Shown here: positions 18,208 to 27,165 of the stretch, piece by piece
Layout of the letters: each line of letters starts with the position of its first letter
Position numbering within the stretch: position 1 is the stretch's first letter
DNA from: an uncultured Acetobacteraceae bacterium
GTDB taxonomy: Bacteria; Pseudomonadota; Alphaproteobacteria; Acetobacterales; Acetobacteraceae
Length of the DNA: 64,000 bases
NCBI GenBank assembly: GCA_903895595.1
Contig: CAITUP010000016.1
Span: forward strand, 1 to 64,000
Direction of reading: 5' to 3'
Program-made: the position numbers and the translations under genes
The notes under the pieces: model-generated
Database searches by the model: none
What the model was told of the DNA's origin: nothing
What the model saw: only the letters and a program-made list of their open reading frames with translations

Positions 18208-18795
18208 CTAGGCTGCGTCTTCCCGCCTGTCGCGCACCTTTACGTAGGCAAGCTTGGCATGATCCTCGCAATAGGGTTTGCCCGGCTCAGAACGGTCGTC
18301 GCAAAAGCGGAAGGTCTTGGTGCCGGGTTCGCCGATGGGCCAGCAGCAGGTCACGATCCGGCCATAAGGCCGTGCCGCGACGGGTTGGAGCCGTGGCGAT
18401 GCAACCTGCACGGGGCGAGGAGGGGGCACAGCAATCTTCAGCACCGCCGGCGCAACAGGCTCGGGTGCTGGGGCCCGCGCGATGACCGGTTCGATGACGG
18501 GTTCGGCGATGTTGGCCGGTTCCGCGACGATGGCCTCCGGCATGGCCCGCACTTCCGTGCTGGCCAACGGCGGCAACGTCGGGCCTTCCACACGGCGTGG
18601 CACCGCTCGGCGCTCCGGCGCGGGGCCGCTGCCTTCCCGCCGGATCGGCGACGGCCGAGCAGGCAGGTCGAGGCGGTGGGCTTTGCCAACAATGGCGTTT
18701 TTGGATACGCCCAACCGGCGACCGATTTCGGCGGTGGAATGTCCTTCCGCCCAGAGGTCCCGCAGGCGGCCGATGACGTCGTCGTTCCACTCCAT
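18208..18795 (-). CDS. gcrA: GcrA family cell cycle regulator
   Basis: A 195-residue GcrA protein. The N-terminal helix-turn-helix begins MEWNDDVIGRLRDLWAEGHSTAEIGRRLGVSKNAIVGKAHRL. A long Pro/Ala/Glu-rich linker (about 47-140) leads to the C-terminal zinc-ribbon-like domain CCWPIGEPGTKTFRFCDD ... GKPYCEDHAKLAY, which in Caulobacter contacts sigma-70 region 2. GcrA co-activates promoters carrying CcrM-methylated GANTC sites and is essentially restricted to alphaproteobacteria, so it is a good taxonomic marker. The linker is longer than in many homologues. A GACTC site lies 56 bases upstream of its start. Confidence 0.95.
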   Translation of the reverse strand: MEWNDDVIGRLRDLWAEGHSTAEIGRRLGVSKNAIVGKAHRLDLPARPSPIRREGSGPAPERRAVPRRVEGPTLPPLASTEVRAMPEAIVAEPANIAEPVIEPVIARAPAPEPVAPAVLKIAVPPPRPVQVASPRLQPVAARPYGRIVTCCWPIGEPGTKTFRFCDDRSEPGKPYCEDHAKLAYVKVRDRREDAA

Positions 18796-18850
18796 TGGTG
18801 GGTCCCTTCGCTCTCTTAACCACTAGATATGGTATAGAGGCGAGGACGGG

Positions 18851-18855
18851 GACTC
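18851..18855. promoter_or_regulatory. GANTC (CcrM-type) site upstream of gcrA
   Basis: GACTC fits GANTC, the methylation target used by GcrA-dependent promoters. It lies 56 bases upstream of the gcrA start within its promoter region. A single 5-base site could be chance; the placement is what makes it worth listing. Confidence 0.35.
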
Positions 18856-18916
18856 AATGATGGATTTGGCGTCTGCTACAAAAAGTTGTGGACAACTTCC
18901 TGGGAGACCACAAGCC

Positions 18917-19867
18917 CTAGATAAGAAGGCCTTTCCGCAGCATGCCATGCACGCCTTTTTCGCCATTCACGGTTTGCGTGACGTGGAAGTCCACCGCGAG
19001 GGAGCAGAATTGATAGGCTTGCTCGCGCGACAGGTTGGTGCGGCCGGCGATGAAGGCGATCATCTGGCGCAGCGCCTGTTTCATCGCCTGATCCAGATCC
19101 TCGTGCATACCCATGCTGATATAGTGGGTCGGTGTTTCCGCGCGGGGATAGCTCAGCAGCGGCGTGCCGGCCGCTTTGTGCAGCGTGAAGGTGAATGTGC
19201 CGGTCAGGCATATCTCCAACGCATTGATGCAGACCTCTCCGTCGCCCTGCACGCCGTGGCCGTCGCCGGCGGAGAACAGGGCGCCCGGCGCCCAAACCGG
19301 AAGGAACAGGGTCGCGCCTTCGCCCAGTTCCTTATTATCGAGATTGCCGCCGTGTTCGCGGGGCTGAATGGTGGAGATGGTGCCGTAGGCCGGCGGCGGA
19401 GCCACGCCCATCACGCCGAAGAACGGCGCCAGCGCCAGTTCGGTGCCCCACGGCAAATGGCAAACCCGCCGCTCGCGGTCCACGGGAATGTGGCTGAGGT
19501 ATTGTTGCGGAAAGTCTTCCGGAAGCGTGCCCACCAGAGGACGGAACCCGCAATAGCCCCAATCGGCGCCGAGCTCGATCTTGTCGATGTGCACTTCCAG
19601 CATATCGCCCGGCATGGCGCCGGCGATCGCGATCGGGCCGGTCAGGATGTGGCCGGGTCCGCGCGGCGGTTTGGCGGCATGCAAAGCGGCCAGCGCCGGC
19701 GGGATGGTCAAGCCCGATCCCGCTGGCGGCATGACCTCCGGCCCGCCGGAGACGCATTCCAGCACGACCGTATCGCCCGAGTTCACCGTGACCAACGGCT
19801 TGTAATCGGCGGAGAAAGTACCCCAACGGATTGTCTCGGCGGTCGCGGGGACGCTGTGCGTGGCCAT
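18917..19867 (-). CDS. Acetamidase/formamidase family protein
   Basis: A 316-residue protein of the FmdA/AmdA family, which hydrolyse short-chain amides to acid and ammonia. Family marks are the opening beta-rich segment (VNSGDTVVLECVSGG), GHILTGPIAIAGAMPGDMLEVHI, GALFSAGDGHGVQGDGEVC near residue 213, and a final helical segment SREQAYQFCSLAVDFHVTQTVN. GDGHAxQGDGE-type residues are thought to be part of the metal/active site. It is separated from tatA by only 15 bases, so both may be co-transcribed. The exact amide is not predictable. Confidence 0.9.
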   Translation of the reverse strand: MATHSVPATAETIRWGTFSADYKPLVTVNSGDTVVLECVSGGPEVMPPAGSGLTIPPALAALHAAKPPRGPGHILTGPIAIAGAMPGDMLEVHIDKIELGADWGYCGFRPLVGTLPEDFPQQYLSHIPVDRERRVCHLPWGTELALAPFFGVMGVAPPPAYGTISTIQPREHGGNLDNKELGEGATLFLPVWAPGALFSAGDGHGVQGDGEVCINALEICLTGTFTFTLHKAAGTPLLSYPRAETPTHYISMGMHEDLDQAMKQALRQMIAFIAGRTNLSREQAYQFCSLAVDFHVTQTVNGEKGVHGMLRKGLLI

Positions 19868-19882
19868 GCCGGCCTCCGTCGG

Positions 19883-20122
19883 TTAGCGGGTGGTGGTCTC
19901 GTGCTTGGTGTTGGCGGCCTGTGCGCCGGGTCCCGCGATCGTGCCGCCGGGCTTGTCCGCGCTGGCTTCCATCGAGGCGTCGTCCGGTTCGGCCATGTTT
20001 TTCTTGAAGGATTTGATGCCCTTCGCGAAATCGCCCATCAGGCTGCTGACCTTGCCGCCGCCGAACAGCAGCATGACGACCAGCAGCACGACCAACCAGT
20101 GCCAAATGCTGAAACTACCCAT
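19883..20122 (-). CDS. tatA: Twin-arginine translocase subunit TatA/TatE family
   Basis: A 79-residue TatA-type protein: [41 protein letters not shown], i.e. a short periplasmic N-terminus, one helix, the FG(G) hinge and an amphipathic helix with lysines. It forms the pore for folded proteins with RR leaders. TatB and TatC are not next to it in this window. The start at 20122 begins the conserved N-terminus; extra codons upstream have no similarity. Possible Tat clients in the window are the Rieske protein and the LodA-like protein. Confidence 0.92.
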   Translation of the reverse strand: MGSFSIWHWLVVLLVVMLLFGGGKVSSLMGDFAKGIKSFKKNMAEPDDASMEASADKPGGTIAGPGAQAANTKHETTTR

Positions 20123-20441
20123 GAAACCTCCATAGCGGGCCGGAGCCGGCATGCTCCCGCGTGACGGCAAGTCGCCCGTACGGCGCACTCTATAGGCGCC
20201 CCGGGCGGGGCTGCCAACGGATTGTATGGAATCTCGGCTTGTATGCGGGATTTCGTTGCGGGGGGCCGGGCGAGGTCTTATCGTTCGTGGTGCCGGCGAA
20301 CCTGGACGACATCAACGATGTCCGGGACGTGGCAATCGAGGGAGGGCGTGACGGCGTCGAACCGCGCGCCCCTGTTGTTCAACAGGGCACCGCACCGGGC
20401 AATGGACCGGTACGGCGCGAAGACAGAAAGGCGACAGGCCG
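20123..20441 (+). other. Intergenic region and probable cold-shock leader
   Basis: A 319-base gene-free stretch between tatA (minus) and the cold-shock gene (plus). It contains two short hairpins in the plus direction: GACAT-CAACG-ATGTC at 20308-20322 and CCCTGTTG-TT-CAACAGGG at 20370-20387, the latter 54 bases before the csp start. Long structured leaders are common for cold-shock genes and can act as temperature-dependent switches. No -10/-35 pair is convincing to me. Confidence 0.4.
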
Positions 20442-20651
20442 ATGCCCCAGGGCACCGTGAAATGGTTCAATCCGACCAAAGGTTATGGGTTCGTCGCGCC
20501 GGACACGGGCGGCAAGGATGTCTTCGTTCATATCAGCGCGGTCCAGAAAGCCGGCCTGCGGAGTTTGAACGAAGGCCAGAAACTCGAATTCGAAATCGAG
20601 CAGCAGCAGAACGGCCGCGCGGCGGCGGTTAACCTCGTTCCGTCGCACTGA
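20442..20651 (+). CDS. Cold-shock protein (CspA family)
   Basis: A 69-residue single cold-shock domain. Both RNA-binding motifs are intact: KGYGFV (RNP1, residues 13-18) and VFVHI (RNP2, 27-31). It opens with [17 protein letters not shown], standard for the family. It acts as an RNA chaperone in the cytoplasm. A strong GC-rich hairpin terminator follows 25 bases after the stop. The long upstream leader with hairpins may regulate it. Confidence 0.97.
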   Translation: MPQGTVKWFNPTKGYGFVAPDTGGKDVFVHISAVQKAGLRSLNEGQKLEFEIEQQQNGRAAAVNLVPSH

Positions 20652-20676
20652 CCGGGTTTCCGGGTGTTGCTTTCGG

Positions 20677-20702
20677 GCACCGCGCCGGTTGGCGCGGTGT
20701 GC
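20677..20702 (+). terminator. Terminator of the cold-shock gene
   Basis: GCACCGCGCC pairs with GGCGCGGTGT across GGTT (10 pairs, one G-T). There is no T-tract, as is common in GC-rich genomes. It separates csp from pmtA. Confidence 0.6.
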
Positions 20703-20773
20703 CGAGCGGCCGTGCGCCCTTGCGCGACGCGGCGCCGTCCTTTAGGCAGGTGTAACCTAACCGACATGAGCGC

Positions 20774-21454
20774 ATGAACCATATTGTGGACAATCGGCGT
20801 GCTCGGGCAGCGGGGCCTGGAATCGCGCCACTGTCTTCGCTCGATACCGCCTCCATCCAAGAGGCGTACCGGCGTTGGGCTGGCGTATACGATACGGCGT
20901 TCGGTCTGATTTCGGCGGCCGCGCGGCGGCGGGCCCTGGCAGTTGTGAACCAAATGCCCGGCCGGAGCGTGCTGGAAGTGGGTGTCGGCACCGGCCTCGC
21001 TTTGCCGCATTACAACGCCGACAAGCGCGTGACCGGCATCGATCTGTCGACTGACATGCTGAATCAGGCCCGCCGACGGGTAGCGCGTCTGGGGCTGCAC
21101 ACCGTGCAGGCGCTTCAGGAAATGGACGCGGAAGCGACCGAATTCCCCGATGCCAGCTTCGATACCGCGGTGGCGATGTTTGTCGCCTCGGTCGTGCCGA
21201 ATCCCCGCCGGCTGCTGGCGGAGATGCGCCGTGTCGTGAAGCCGGGCGGCAATATCCTGTTCGTCAACCACTTCGCCGCGCCGCGCGGACCGCGCTGGTG
21301 GATCGAACGGGCGATGGCACCTGCGTCCCGGGCGCTGGGCTGGCATCCGGATTTCGCGGTCGAAGCGCTGTTCGTGCCGGAGGACCTCGCGCGGGTGACC
21401 TTCACGTCCGTGCCGCCATTCGGCATTTTCACGCTTGCCCGGCTGGCGAACTGA
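20774..21454 (+). CDS. pmtA: Phosphatidylethanolamine N-methyltransferase-like SAM methyltransferase
   Basis: A 226-residue class I methyltransferase. The N-terminal AYRRWAGVYDTAFGLI and motif I SVLEVGVGTGLALPHY (about residues 63-79) match the Rhodobacter-type PmtA subgroup, as do GIDLSTDMLNQARRR and the late motif VKPGGNILFVNHF. PmtA methylates phosphatidylethanolamine three times to phosphatidylcholine at the membrane surface. The subgroup also contains other small-molecule methyltransferases, so the lipid role is likely but not proven. It precedes the oxidase operon and ends at a weak hairpin. Confidence 0.8.
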   Translation: MNHIVDNRRARAAGPGIAPLSSLDTASIQEAYRRWAGVYDTAFGLISAAARRRALAVVNQMPGRSVLEVGVGTGLALPHYNADKRVTGIDLSTDMLNQARRRVARLGLHTVQALQEMDAEATEFPDASFDTAVAMFVASVVPNPRRLLAEMRRVVKPGGNILFVNHFAAPRGPRWWIERAMAPASRALGWHPDFAVEALFVPEDLARVTFTSVPPFGIFTLARLAN

Positions 21455-21456
21455 TC

Positions 21457-21476
21457 GCCCGCCCTGGCGCGCGGGC
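21457..21476 (+). terminator. Weak hairpin after pmtA
   Basis: GCCCGC and GCGGGC pair across an 8-base loop (CCTGGCGC), three bases after the pmtA stop. Short and without T-tract; it could partially separate pmtA from the oxidase operon. Confidence 0.3.
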
Positions 21477-21626
21477 AACGCTCGCCTGGAAAAATACCTT
21501 TATTCGGGCGCGGGTCCCGCTGGCATCTTGATCTCGGGGCGTCTGTCCGGTACGCGGTGACGCATGAGCATGTCCGACCGGCGCGATGCTGGGCGGCGGC
21601 CGAATACGGAACGGGTGGGTAGGCTG

Positions 21627-22466
21627 ATGCAGCTTCTTCGACGGCTATGTGCCGCGCTGACACTAATCATGATGGCACCGCTGGTCATGCCGGGCGGTGG
21701 CGGGGCCTTCGCGCAAGCGCCGAAGCCCTGGGAAATGGCGATGCAGCCGGCCGCCAATGAGATCAAGCGGCGGATCATCGATCTGCACGATCTTGTGCTG
21801 GTTATCATCACGGTCACCACGATCTTCGTCGGCGCACTGCTGGTGATCGTGATGGTCAAGTTCAACGCCAAGGCCAATCCGGTCCCGAGCAAAACCAGCC
21901 ATCATACCGGGCTGGAAATCGCGTGGACGGTGATCCCGGTACTGCTGCTGGTGATCATGTCGATCCCGTCGTTCCGCCTGATCTATTATCAGGATCGTAC
22001 CCCCAATCCGGACCTGACGATCAAGGTGATCGCGCATCAGTGGTTCTGGGAATACGGCTACCCCGATAACGGCGACTTCTCGATCGAAAGCCGGCTGGTG
22101 CGCGATGAGGACCTGAAAAAGGGTCAGCTGCGGCTGCTGGATGTCGATAATCAGATGGTCGTGCCGGTTGGCAAGAACATCCGCATCCTGACCAGCTCCC
22201 CCGAGGTCATCCACAGCTTCTTCATCCCCTCCCTCGGCGTGCAGCGCTATGCGATCCCGGGGCGGACGATCGAGACGTGGTTCTCGGTCGACAAGCCGGG
22301 CGTATACTACGGGCAGTGCAACCAGATCTGCGGCGCGGACCACAGCAAGATGCCGATCGCGGTGCACGCGGTGTCCGAACAGGAGTTCAAGGCCTGGGCC
22401 GAGCAGACGAAAAAATCGGCGAATGCGGAAACGCGGCCTTCGCCGGTGTCCGTGGCCGCTCGATAA
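21627..22466 (+). CDS. coxB: Cytochrome c oxidase subunit II
   Basis: A 279-residue subunit II of aa3-type oxidase. A signal peptide (1-30, ending GAFAQ) is followed by two helices (about 54-78 and 97-117), the aromatic electron-entry segment [10 protein letters not shown], and the CuA domain. CuA ligands are His196, Cys231, Cys235, His239 and Met242. The residue between the cysteines that is usually Glu is Gln233 (CNQIC). The start at 21627 begins the signal peptide; an ATG at 21564 would add 21 polar residues. It is first in the coxBA-ctaB-ctaG-coxC run. Confidence 0.95.
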   Translation: MQLLRRLCAALTLIMMAPLVMPGGGGAFAQAPKPWEMAMQPAANEIKRRIIDLHDLVLVIITVTTIFVGALLVIVMVKFNAKANPVPSKTSHHTGLEIAWTVIPVLLLVIMSIPSFRLIYYQDRTPNPDLTIKVIAHQWFWEYGYPDNGDFSIESRLVRDEDLKKGQLRLLDVDNQMVVPVGKNIRILTSSPEVIHSFFIPSLGVQRYAIPGRTIETWFSVDKPGVYYGQCNQICGADHSKMPIAVHAVSEQEFKAWAEQTKKSANAETRPSPVSVAAR

Positions 22467-22509
22467 GATTCAGTGCCGGCCAGCGGCCGGCACGCGCAGG
22501 AGACAGACG

Positions 22510-24126
22510 ATGGCAGATACGACCCACGGTCATGCGCATGGGCACGATGATGCCCACGGCCACGATCACCATGACCACAAGCCCGGCTTCGTGGCGCGTT
22601 GGTTTTTCAGCACCAACCACAAAGACATCGGCACGCTTTACCTGATCTTCGCCGTCGTCGGCGGGCTGGTCGGTGGCGTGCTGTCCGAGATCATGCGCGC
22701 GCAGCTGCAGTTCCCGAACAACCACATCGTCACCGATGGGCAGCAGTGGAACACGATCATCACGACCCACGGGCTGCTGATGATCTTCTTCTCGGTCATG
22801 CCAGCGCTGATCGGCGGCTTCGGCAACTGGTTCATCCCGCTGATGATCGGCGCGCCGGACATGGCGTTCCCGCGGCTGAACAACATCAGCTTCTGGCTGC
22901 TGCCGCCGGCCTTCGTGCTGATCTGCATCGGGCTGTTCATGGGCGAATCAGGCTCCGGCTGGACGCTGTATCCGCCGCTGTCCAATGCGACATACGAGCA
23001 TGGGATGGGCATGGACTGCACGCTGTTCGCGTTGCACCTCGCCGGTGCCAGCTCGCTGCTGGGTGCGATGAACTTCATCACGACCATCTTCAACATGCGT
23101 GCCCCCGGCATGACCATGCACAAGCTGCCGCTGTTCATCTGGGCGGAGCTGGTGACGGCGTGGCTGCTGGTGCTGTCGGTACCGGTGCTGGCAGGCGCGA
23201 TCACCATGCTGATTTGCGACCGCAATTTCGGCACGGCGTTCTTCGATCCGCAGGGCGGCGGCGATCCGGTGCTGTTCCAGCATCTGTTCTGGTTCTTCGG
23301 CCACCCCGAAGTGTACATCATGATCCTGCCGGGCTTCGGCATCATCAGCCACGTGATCTCCACCTTCAGCAAGAAGCCCATCTTCGGCTATCTGGGCATG
23401 GTCTACGCCATGGTGGGCATCGGCGTGGTCGGCTTCGTCGTGTGGGCGCACCACATGTATCTGTCCGGTATGGACGTCGACACCCGCGCCTACTTCATGG
23501 GCGCCACGATGGTGATCGCGGTGCCGACCGGCGTGAAAATCTTCTCCTGGATCGCCACGATGTGGGGCGGCTCCATCGAGTTCAAAACCCCGATGCTTTG
23601 GGCGATCGGCTTCCTGTTCGTGTTCACCATCGGCGGCGTGACCGGTGTGGTCTGCGCGAATGCCGGCATCGATGAGTCCATCCACAACACGTACTACGTG
23701 ATCGCGCACTTCCACTACGTGCTGTCGCTGGGTGCGGTGTTCTCGATCTTCTGCGGGTTCTACTACTGGATCGGCAAGATGTCGGGCCGTCAGTACCCGG
23801 AATTCTGGGGCCGGGTACACTTCTGGCTGTTCTTCCTGGGCGTGAACCTGACCTTCTTCCCGCAGCACTTCCTGGGCCTGTCGGGCATGCCGCGTCGCTA
23901 CCCGGACTATCCAGATGCCTTCGCCGGCTGGAACTACGTGTCGTCGGTCGGTGCCTACATCTCCGGCGTTTCGACCCTGGTGTTCCTGTATGTCTGCTTC
24001 AAGACCTTCACCTCGAAGGCCCCCGTCGCGGACAACTACTGGGGTGAGGGTGCGACGACGCTGGAGTGGACGCAGACCTCTCCGCCGGCGTTCCACACCT
24101 ACTCGGAACTGCCGCGGATACTGTGA
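22510..24126 (+). CDS. coxA: Cytochrome c oxidase subunit I
   Basis: A 538-residue heme-copper oxidase core subunit of the type A (aa3) family. It has the D-channel entry [22 protein letters not shown], the CuB/cross-link motif HPEVYI, the His-His pair in [11 protein letters not shown], and HFHYVLS carrying the heme a and a3 histidines. Twelve helices are apparent. The N-terminal 24 residues are extraordinarily His-rich (nine His between residues 6 and 23), just before the conserved [15 protein letters not shown]. Ribosome site GGAGACAGACG precedes the ATG at 22510. Confidence 0.98.
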   Translation: MADTTHGHAHGHDDAHGHDHHDHKPGFVARWFFSTNHKDIGTLYLIFAVVGGLVGGVLSEIMRAQLQFPNNHIVTDGQQWNTIITTHGLLMIFFSVMPALIGGFGNWFIPLMIGAPDMAFPRLNNISFWLLPPAFVLICIGLFMGESGSGWTLYPPLSNATYEHGMGMDCTLFALHLAGASSLLGAMNFITTIFNMRAPGMTMHKLPLFIWAELVTAWLLVLSVPVLAGAITMLICDRNFGTAFFDPQGGGDPVLFQHLFWFFGHPEVYIMILPGFGIISHVISTFSKKPIFGYLGMVYAMVGIGVVGFVVWAHHMYLSGMDVDTRAYFMGATMVIAVPTGVKIFSWIATMWGGSIEFKTPMLWAIGFLFVFTIGGVTGVVCANAGIDESIHNTYYVIAHFHYVLSLGAVFSIFCGFYYWIGKMSGRQYPEFWGRVHFWLFFLGVNLTFFPQHFLGLSGMPRRYPDYPDAFAGWNYVSSVGAYISGVSTLVFLYVCFKTFTSKAPVADNYWGEGATTLEWTQTSPPAFHTYSELPRIL

Positions 24127-24130
24127 TCCC

Positions 24131-25093
24131 TTGAGCGACCTCACTTTACCGCCGAACGAATCCGACAGGGGGGAGCAATCCCCCCTGTCTTCGCACGCGG
24201 TCGCTACCGAAGACGATGTGCGCGACTGGATCGCGCTGCTGAAACCGCGGGTCATGAGCCTTGTCGTGTTCACAGGCCTGATCGGCGTGCTGGTGGCGCC
24301 GGGACATCTGCATCCCGTGCTGGCGTTCACCGCCGTGCTGTGCATCGCGGTGGCTGCGGGGGCCTGCGGGGCCATCAACATGTGGTACGACCGCGACATC
24401 GATGCGGTGATGCGCCGCACCGCCAACCGGCCGATTCCAGGCGGACGAATCGAGGCTGGTGGCGCGCTTGGCTTCGGCATCGTGCTGGCGGCGGGTTCGG
24501 TACTGGTGATGGGGCTGATGATCAACCTCGTCGCGGGCGCCGTTCTGGCGCTGTCGATCGGGTTCTACGTTTTCATCTATACGATGTGGCTGAAACGCCG
24601 GACGCCGCAGAACATTGTCATCGGGGGCGCGGCCGGGGCTTTCCCGCCGGTCATCGGGTGGGCGGCCGTGACCGGGTCCGTGGACCTGATCCCGCTGATC
24701 CTGTTCGCCATCGTGTTCATCTGGACGCCGCCGCATTTTTGGTCGCTGGCGCTGTGGGCGAATGACGATTACCGCCGTGCCGGTGTGCCCATGCTGCCGG
24801 TCGTGGCGGGGGCCAAGGAAACGCGGAAACAGATTGTGTTGTATTCGCTGGTTCTGGTGCCGTTGACGCTGGTGCCCTGGTATCTGGGATTCTCCCACAC
24901 CATTTACGGGGTGTCCGCCGTCGTGCTGGGTCTGGGTTTTCTGGCCTGCGTCTGGCGGGTGTTCACCGATAAACAGGATCCCACCGGGGTCAGCCTCACG
25001 AACGACGCCCCCGCTCGGGCGGCTTTCAAGTACTCCATCCTGTATCTGTTCGTTCTCTTCGCTGCTTTGGCCGTCGACCGGCTGATGGGTTGA
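24131..25093 (+). CDS. ctaB: Protoheme IX farnesyltransferase (heme O synthase)
   Basis: A 320-residue UbiA-superfamily prenyltransferase that converts heme b to heme o for the oxidase. The Asp-rich prenyl-diphosphate site [21 protein letters not shown] and the second loop [17 protein letters not shown] are present, with about nine helices. The TTG at 24131 is 4 bases after coxA; a GTG inside DDVRDW about 30 codons later is an alternative, since the first 30 residues are variable. It belongs to the oxidase operon. Confidence 0.94.
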   Translation: MSDLTLPPNESDRGEQSPLSSHAVATEDDVRDWIALLKPRVMSLVVFTGLIGVLVAPGHLHPVLAFTAVLCIAVAAGACGAINMWYDRDIDAVMRRTANRPIPGGRIEAGGALGFGIVLAAGSVLVMGLMINLVAGAVLALSIGFYVFIYTMWLKRRTPQNIVIGGAAGAFPPVIGWAAVTGSVDLIPLILFAIVFIWTPPHFWSLALWANDDYRRAGVPMLPVVAGAKETRKQIVLYSLVLVPLTLVPWYLGFSHTIYGVSAVVLGLGFLACVWRVFTDKQDPTGVSLTNDAPARAAFKYSILYLFVLFAALAVDRLMG

Positions 25094-25098
25094 ACGCC

Positions 25099-25248
25099 AT
25101 GCCTGAATTCCCGCCTCGCCCCACGGAAACGGAGGCCGACGCCCTGCGCCGCCGCCGTCGTGGCCGCAATCTTGCGCTTATTCTGACGCTGGTGGGGCTT
25201 GCGGTGCTGTTCTACGCCATCACCGTCGTGAAGATGATGAAGCCCTGA
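25099..25248 (+). CDS. Small CoxF-like membrane protein of the oxidase operon, 49 aa
   Basis: A 49-residue protein: MPEFPPRPTETEADALRRRR opens a polar basic N-terminus with five consecutive arginines near residue 18, then one helix (about 25-43, LALILTLVGLAVLFYAITVV), ending KMMKP. Alphaproteobacterial oxidase clusters usually carry such a small ORF between ctaB and ctaG (CoxF or CtaG-associated), thought to help assembly. It starts 5 bases after ctaB and its stop is followed directly by the ctaG ATG. Confidence 0.8.
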   Translation: MPEFPPRPTETEADALRRRRRGRNLALILTLVGLAVLFYAITVVKMMKP

Positions 25249-25249
25249 C

Positions 25250-25846
25250 ATGCGCAACCCCGGTGCGGCGAATCGGATCACCGGCATCGCGGTCGTCGCG
25301 ATTATCGCCGGCATGGTCGGGCTGTCGTTCGCCGCGATCCCGCTGTACCGAGCGTTCTGTGCCGCGACGGGATATGGGGGGACACCGAAGATCGGTGTCG
25401 CGACGGCTCCGGGCGGGGATGGACGCACCATCCGAGTCCGGTTCAACGCCGACGTGAATCCCGGACTACCCTGGACCTTCGCTCCCGATATCGTGGAGGT
25501 GACGGTGCCTCTGGGGGAGGACAATCTGGCTTCCTACCACGCGCACAATAAGTCTAGCCGGCCGGTGACGGGCGTGGCGCTGTACAACATCACGCCCGAA
25601 AGAGCCGCGAAATATTTCCACAAGACGGCGTGTTTCTGCTTCAACGAGCAAACGCTGGAGCCGGGGCAGGACATGAGCTTCCCGCTGAGCTTCTGGGTGG
25701 ACCCGGAAATCGCCCGCGATCCGAACACGGCGAATGTCGGCTCGATCACGCTGTCCTACGTATTTTACACGGCGTTGGACGACGCGGCGAAATCCGGGGC
25801 GTTGGCGAAGGCCGGGCCGCATGTCGGGGCAAAGATTACGAATTGA
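25250..25846 (+). CDS. ctaG: Cytochrome c oxidase assembly protein CtaG (Cox11)
   Basis: A 198-residue Cox11-family copper chaperone that builds the CuB site in subunit I. One N-terminal helix (about 8-30) anchors a periplasmic immunoglobulin-like domain with the copper-binding CFCF (in FHKTACFCFNEQTLEPG) and the family segment MSFPLSFWVDPEI. The conserved LYRAFCAATGYGGT after the helix holds a further Cys. It lies in the oxidase operon, with its start touching the stop of the small ORF. Confidence 0.96.
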   Translation: MRNPGAANRITGIAVVAIIAGMVGLSFAAIPLYRAFCAATGYGGTPKIGVATAPGGDGRTIRVRFNADVNPGLPWTFAPDIVEVTVPLGEDNLASYHAHNKSSRPVTGVALYNITPERAAKYFHKTACFCFNEQTLEPGQDMSFPLSFWVDPEIARDPNTANVGSITLSYVFYTALDDAAKSGALAKAGPHVGAKITN

Positions 25847-25956
25847 GCCGACGCGTTTTCCATCCCCCGGCCCCTTGAACTCACGCGGAAAATCGCCATG
25901 ATGCGGCCAAGCCGTGCCGGGGCGGTTTCCCCCGGCCGAGTTGTAATGGATTCGGT

Positions 25957-26805
25957 ATGAGCAGCGACACCCACGGCGCCCCGGCGCCAGCCGGTCACGG
26001 CCTGAAATCACCCTACCACGTTCCCGATCCCAGCCCGTGGCCGATCGTCGGGTCTCTCGGCGGCTTCCTGACCGTGTTCGGTATCGTGATCGCCGCCCAC
26101 TACGGCAACTACATGGTGCTGATCGCCGGCGCGCTGGTCGTCATCACCACGATGGCCGGTTGGTGGCGCGATGTCGTCAAGGAAGCTCGGACCCCAGGCC
26201 TGCACAGCAAGATCACCCAGCTCGGCCTGCGCTACGGGATGCTGCTGTTCATCTCGTCCGAGGTGATGTTCTTCGTCGGCTTCTTCTGGTCCTACTTCAA
26301 CTTCCTGCTGTTCCCGGAAACTCAGGGTAACGGGCAGACGGTGTGGCCGCCGACCAACGTTCTGACCTTCGACCCGTTCCATCTGCCGCTGCTGAACACC
26401 ATGATCCTGCTGCTGTCCGGCACCACGGTCACCTGGGCGCATCATGCGCTGCTGGAAGGCAACCGCCGCGACCTGCTGCGTGGATTGGGGCTGACCGTCG
26501 TCCTGGGCGTGCTGTTCACCTGCTGCCAAGCCATCGAATACTCGCACGCACCGTTCAAGTTCTATGGCGGCGGCGTCTATTCGTCGGTGTTCTTCCTGGC
26601 GACCGGCTTCCACGGGTTCCACGTCATCGTCGGCACGACCTTCCTGGCAGTCTGCTGGTTCCGAGCGAAGGCGAACCACTTCACGCCGGAACGGCATTTC
26701 GGCTTCGAAGCCGCCGCTTGGTACTGGCACTTCGTCGACGTGGTGTGGCTGTTCCTGTTCGCTTGCATCTACTGGTATGGGGCCGGCCAGATCGCCGTCG
26801 AGTAA
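25957..26805 (+). CDS. coxC: Cytochrome c oxidase subunit III
   Basis: A 282-residue seven-helix subunit III. Marks are HPYHVPDPSPWP near the start, LRYGMLLFISSEVMFFVGFFWSYF with the conserved Glu, TVTWAHHALLEGNR, and FHGFHVIVGT plus WYWHFVDVVWLFLF at the end. It stabilises the D-channel of subunit I. It is followed at once by the DUF983 gene (its stop TAA is adjacent to the GTG). Confidence 0.97.
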   Translation: MSSDTHGAPAPAGHGLKSPYHVPDPSPWPIVGSLGGFLTVFGIVIAAHYGNYMVLIAGALVVITTMAGWWRDVVKEARTPGLHSKITQLGLRYGMLLFISSEVMFFVGFFWSYFNFLLFPETQGNGQTVWPPTNVLTFDPFHLPLLNTMILLLSGTTVTWAHHALLEGNRRDLLRGLGLTVVLGVLFTCCQAIEYSHAPFKFYGGGVYSSVFFLATGFHGFHVIVGTTFLAVCWFRAKANHFTPERHFGFEAAAWYWHFVDVVWLFLFACIYWYGAGQIAVE

Positions 26806-27165
26806 GTGAGCGATCAACCAGTCTCACTGCCGCAAGCCATTTTGAGTTGCCGCTGCCCGCGATGCGGGCGCGGCAAACTCTTTAAGGGGCTGCTCGCGGT
26901 CTCCGACACCTGTTCGATTTGCGGATTGGACCTGCGGCGAGGCGATACCGGCGATGCGGGCGCCGTGCCGATCATTATCTTTCTTGGCGTGATCGTCGGC
27001 GGGCTGGCGATCTGGACCGAGTTTCGGTTCTCTCCGCCGATTTGGGTGCATGTCCTGTTGTGGCCGGTTGTCGCGACCCCCGCCGCCATAGTCCTGATGC
27101 GGCTCGCCAAATCCCTGATGATCGCGATGCAATACCGCCACCGCTCGACCGAGATGGGGTTGTGA
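26806..27165 (+). CDS. DUF983 family protein of the oxidase cluster
   Basis: A 119-residue protein with an N-terminal zinc-ribbon-like double cysteine motif (CRCPRCGRGKLFKGL ... CSICGLDLR) followed by two hydrophobic helices (about 52-72 and 78-98). This is the DUF983 family, regularly found between coxC and surf1 in alphaproteobacteria and presumed to take part in oxidase assembly. GTG start; its TGA overlaps the GTG of surf1. Confidence 0.88.
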   Translation: MSDQPVSLPQAILSCRCPRCGRGKLFKGLLAVSDTCSICGLDLRRGDTGDAGAVPIIIFLGVIVGGLAIWTEFRFSPPIWVHVLLWPVVATPAAIVLMRLAKSLMIAMQYRHRSTEMGL

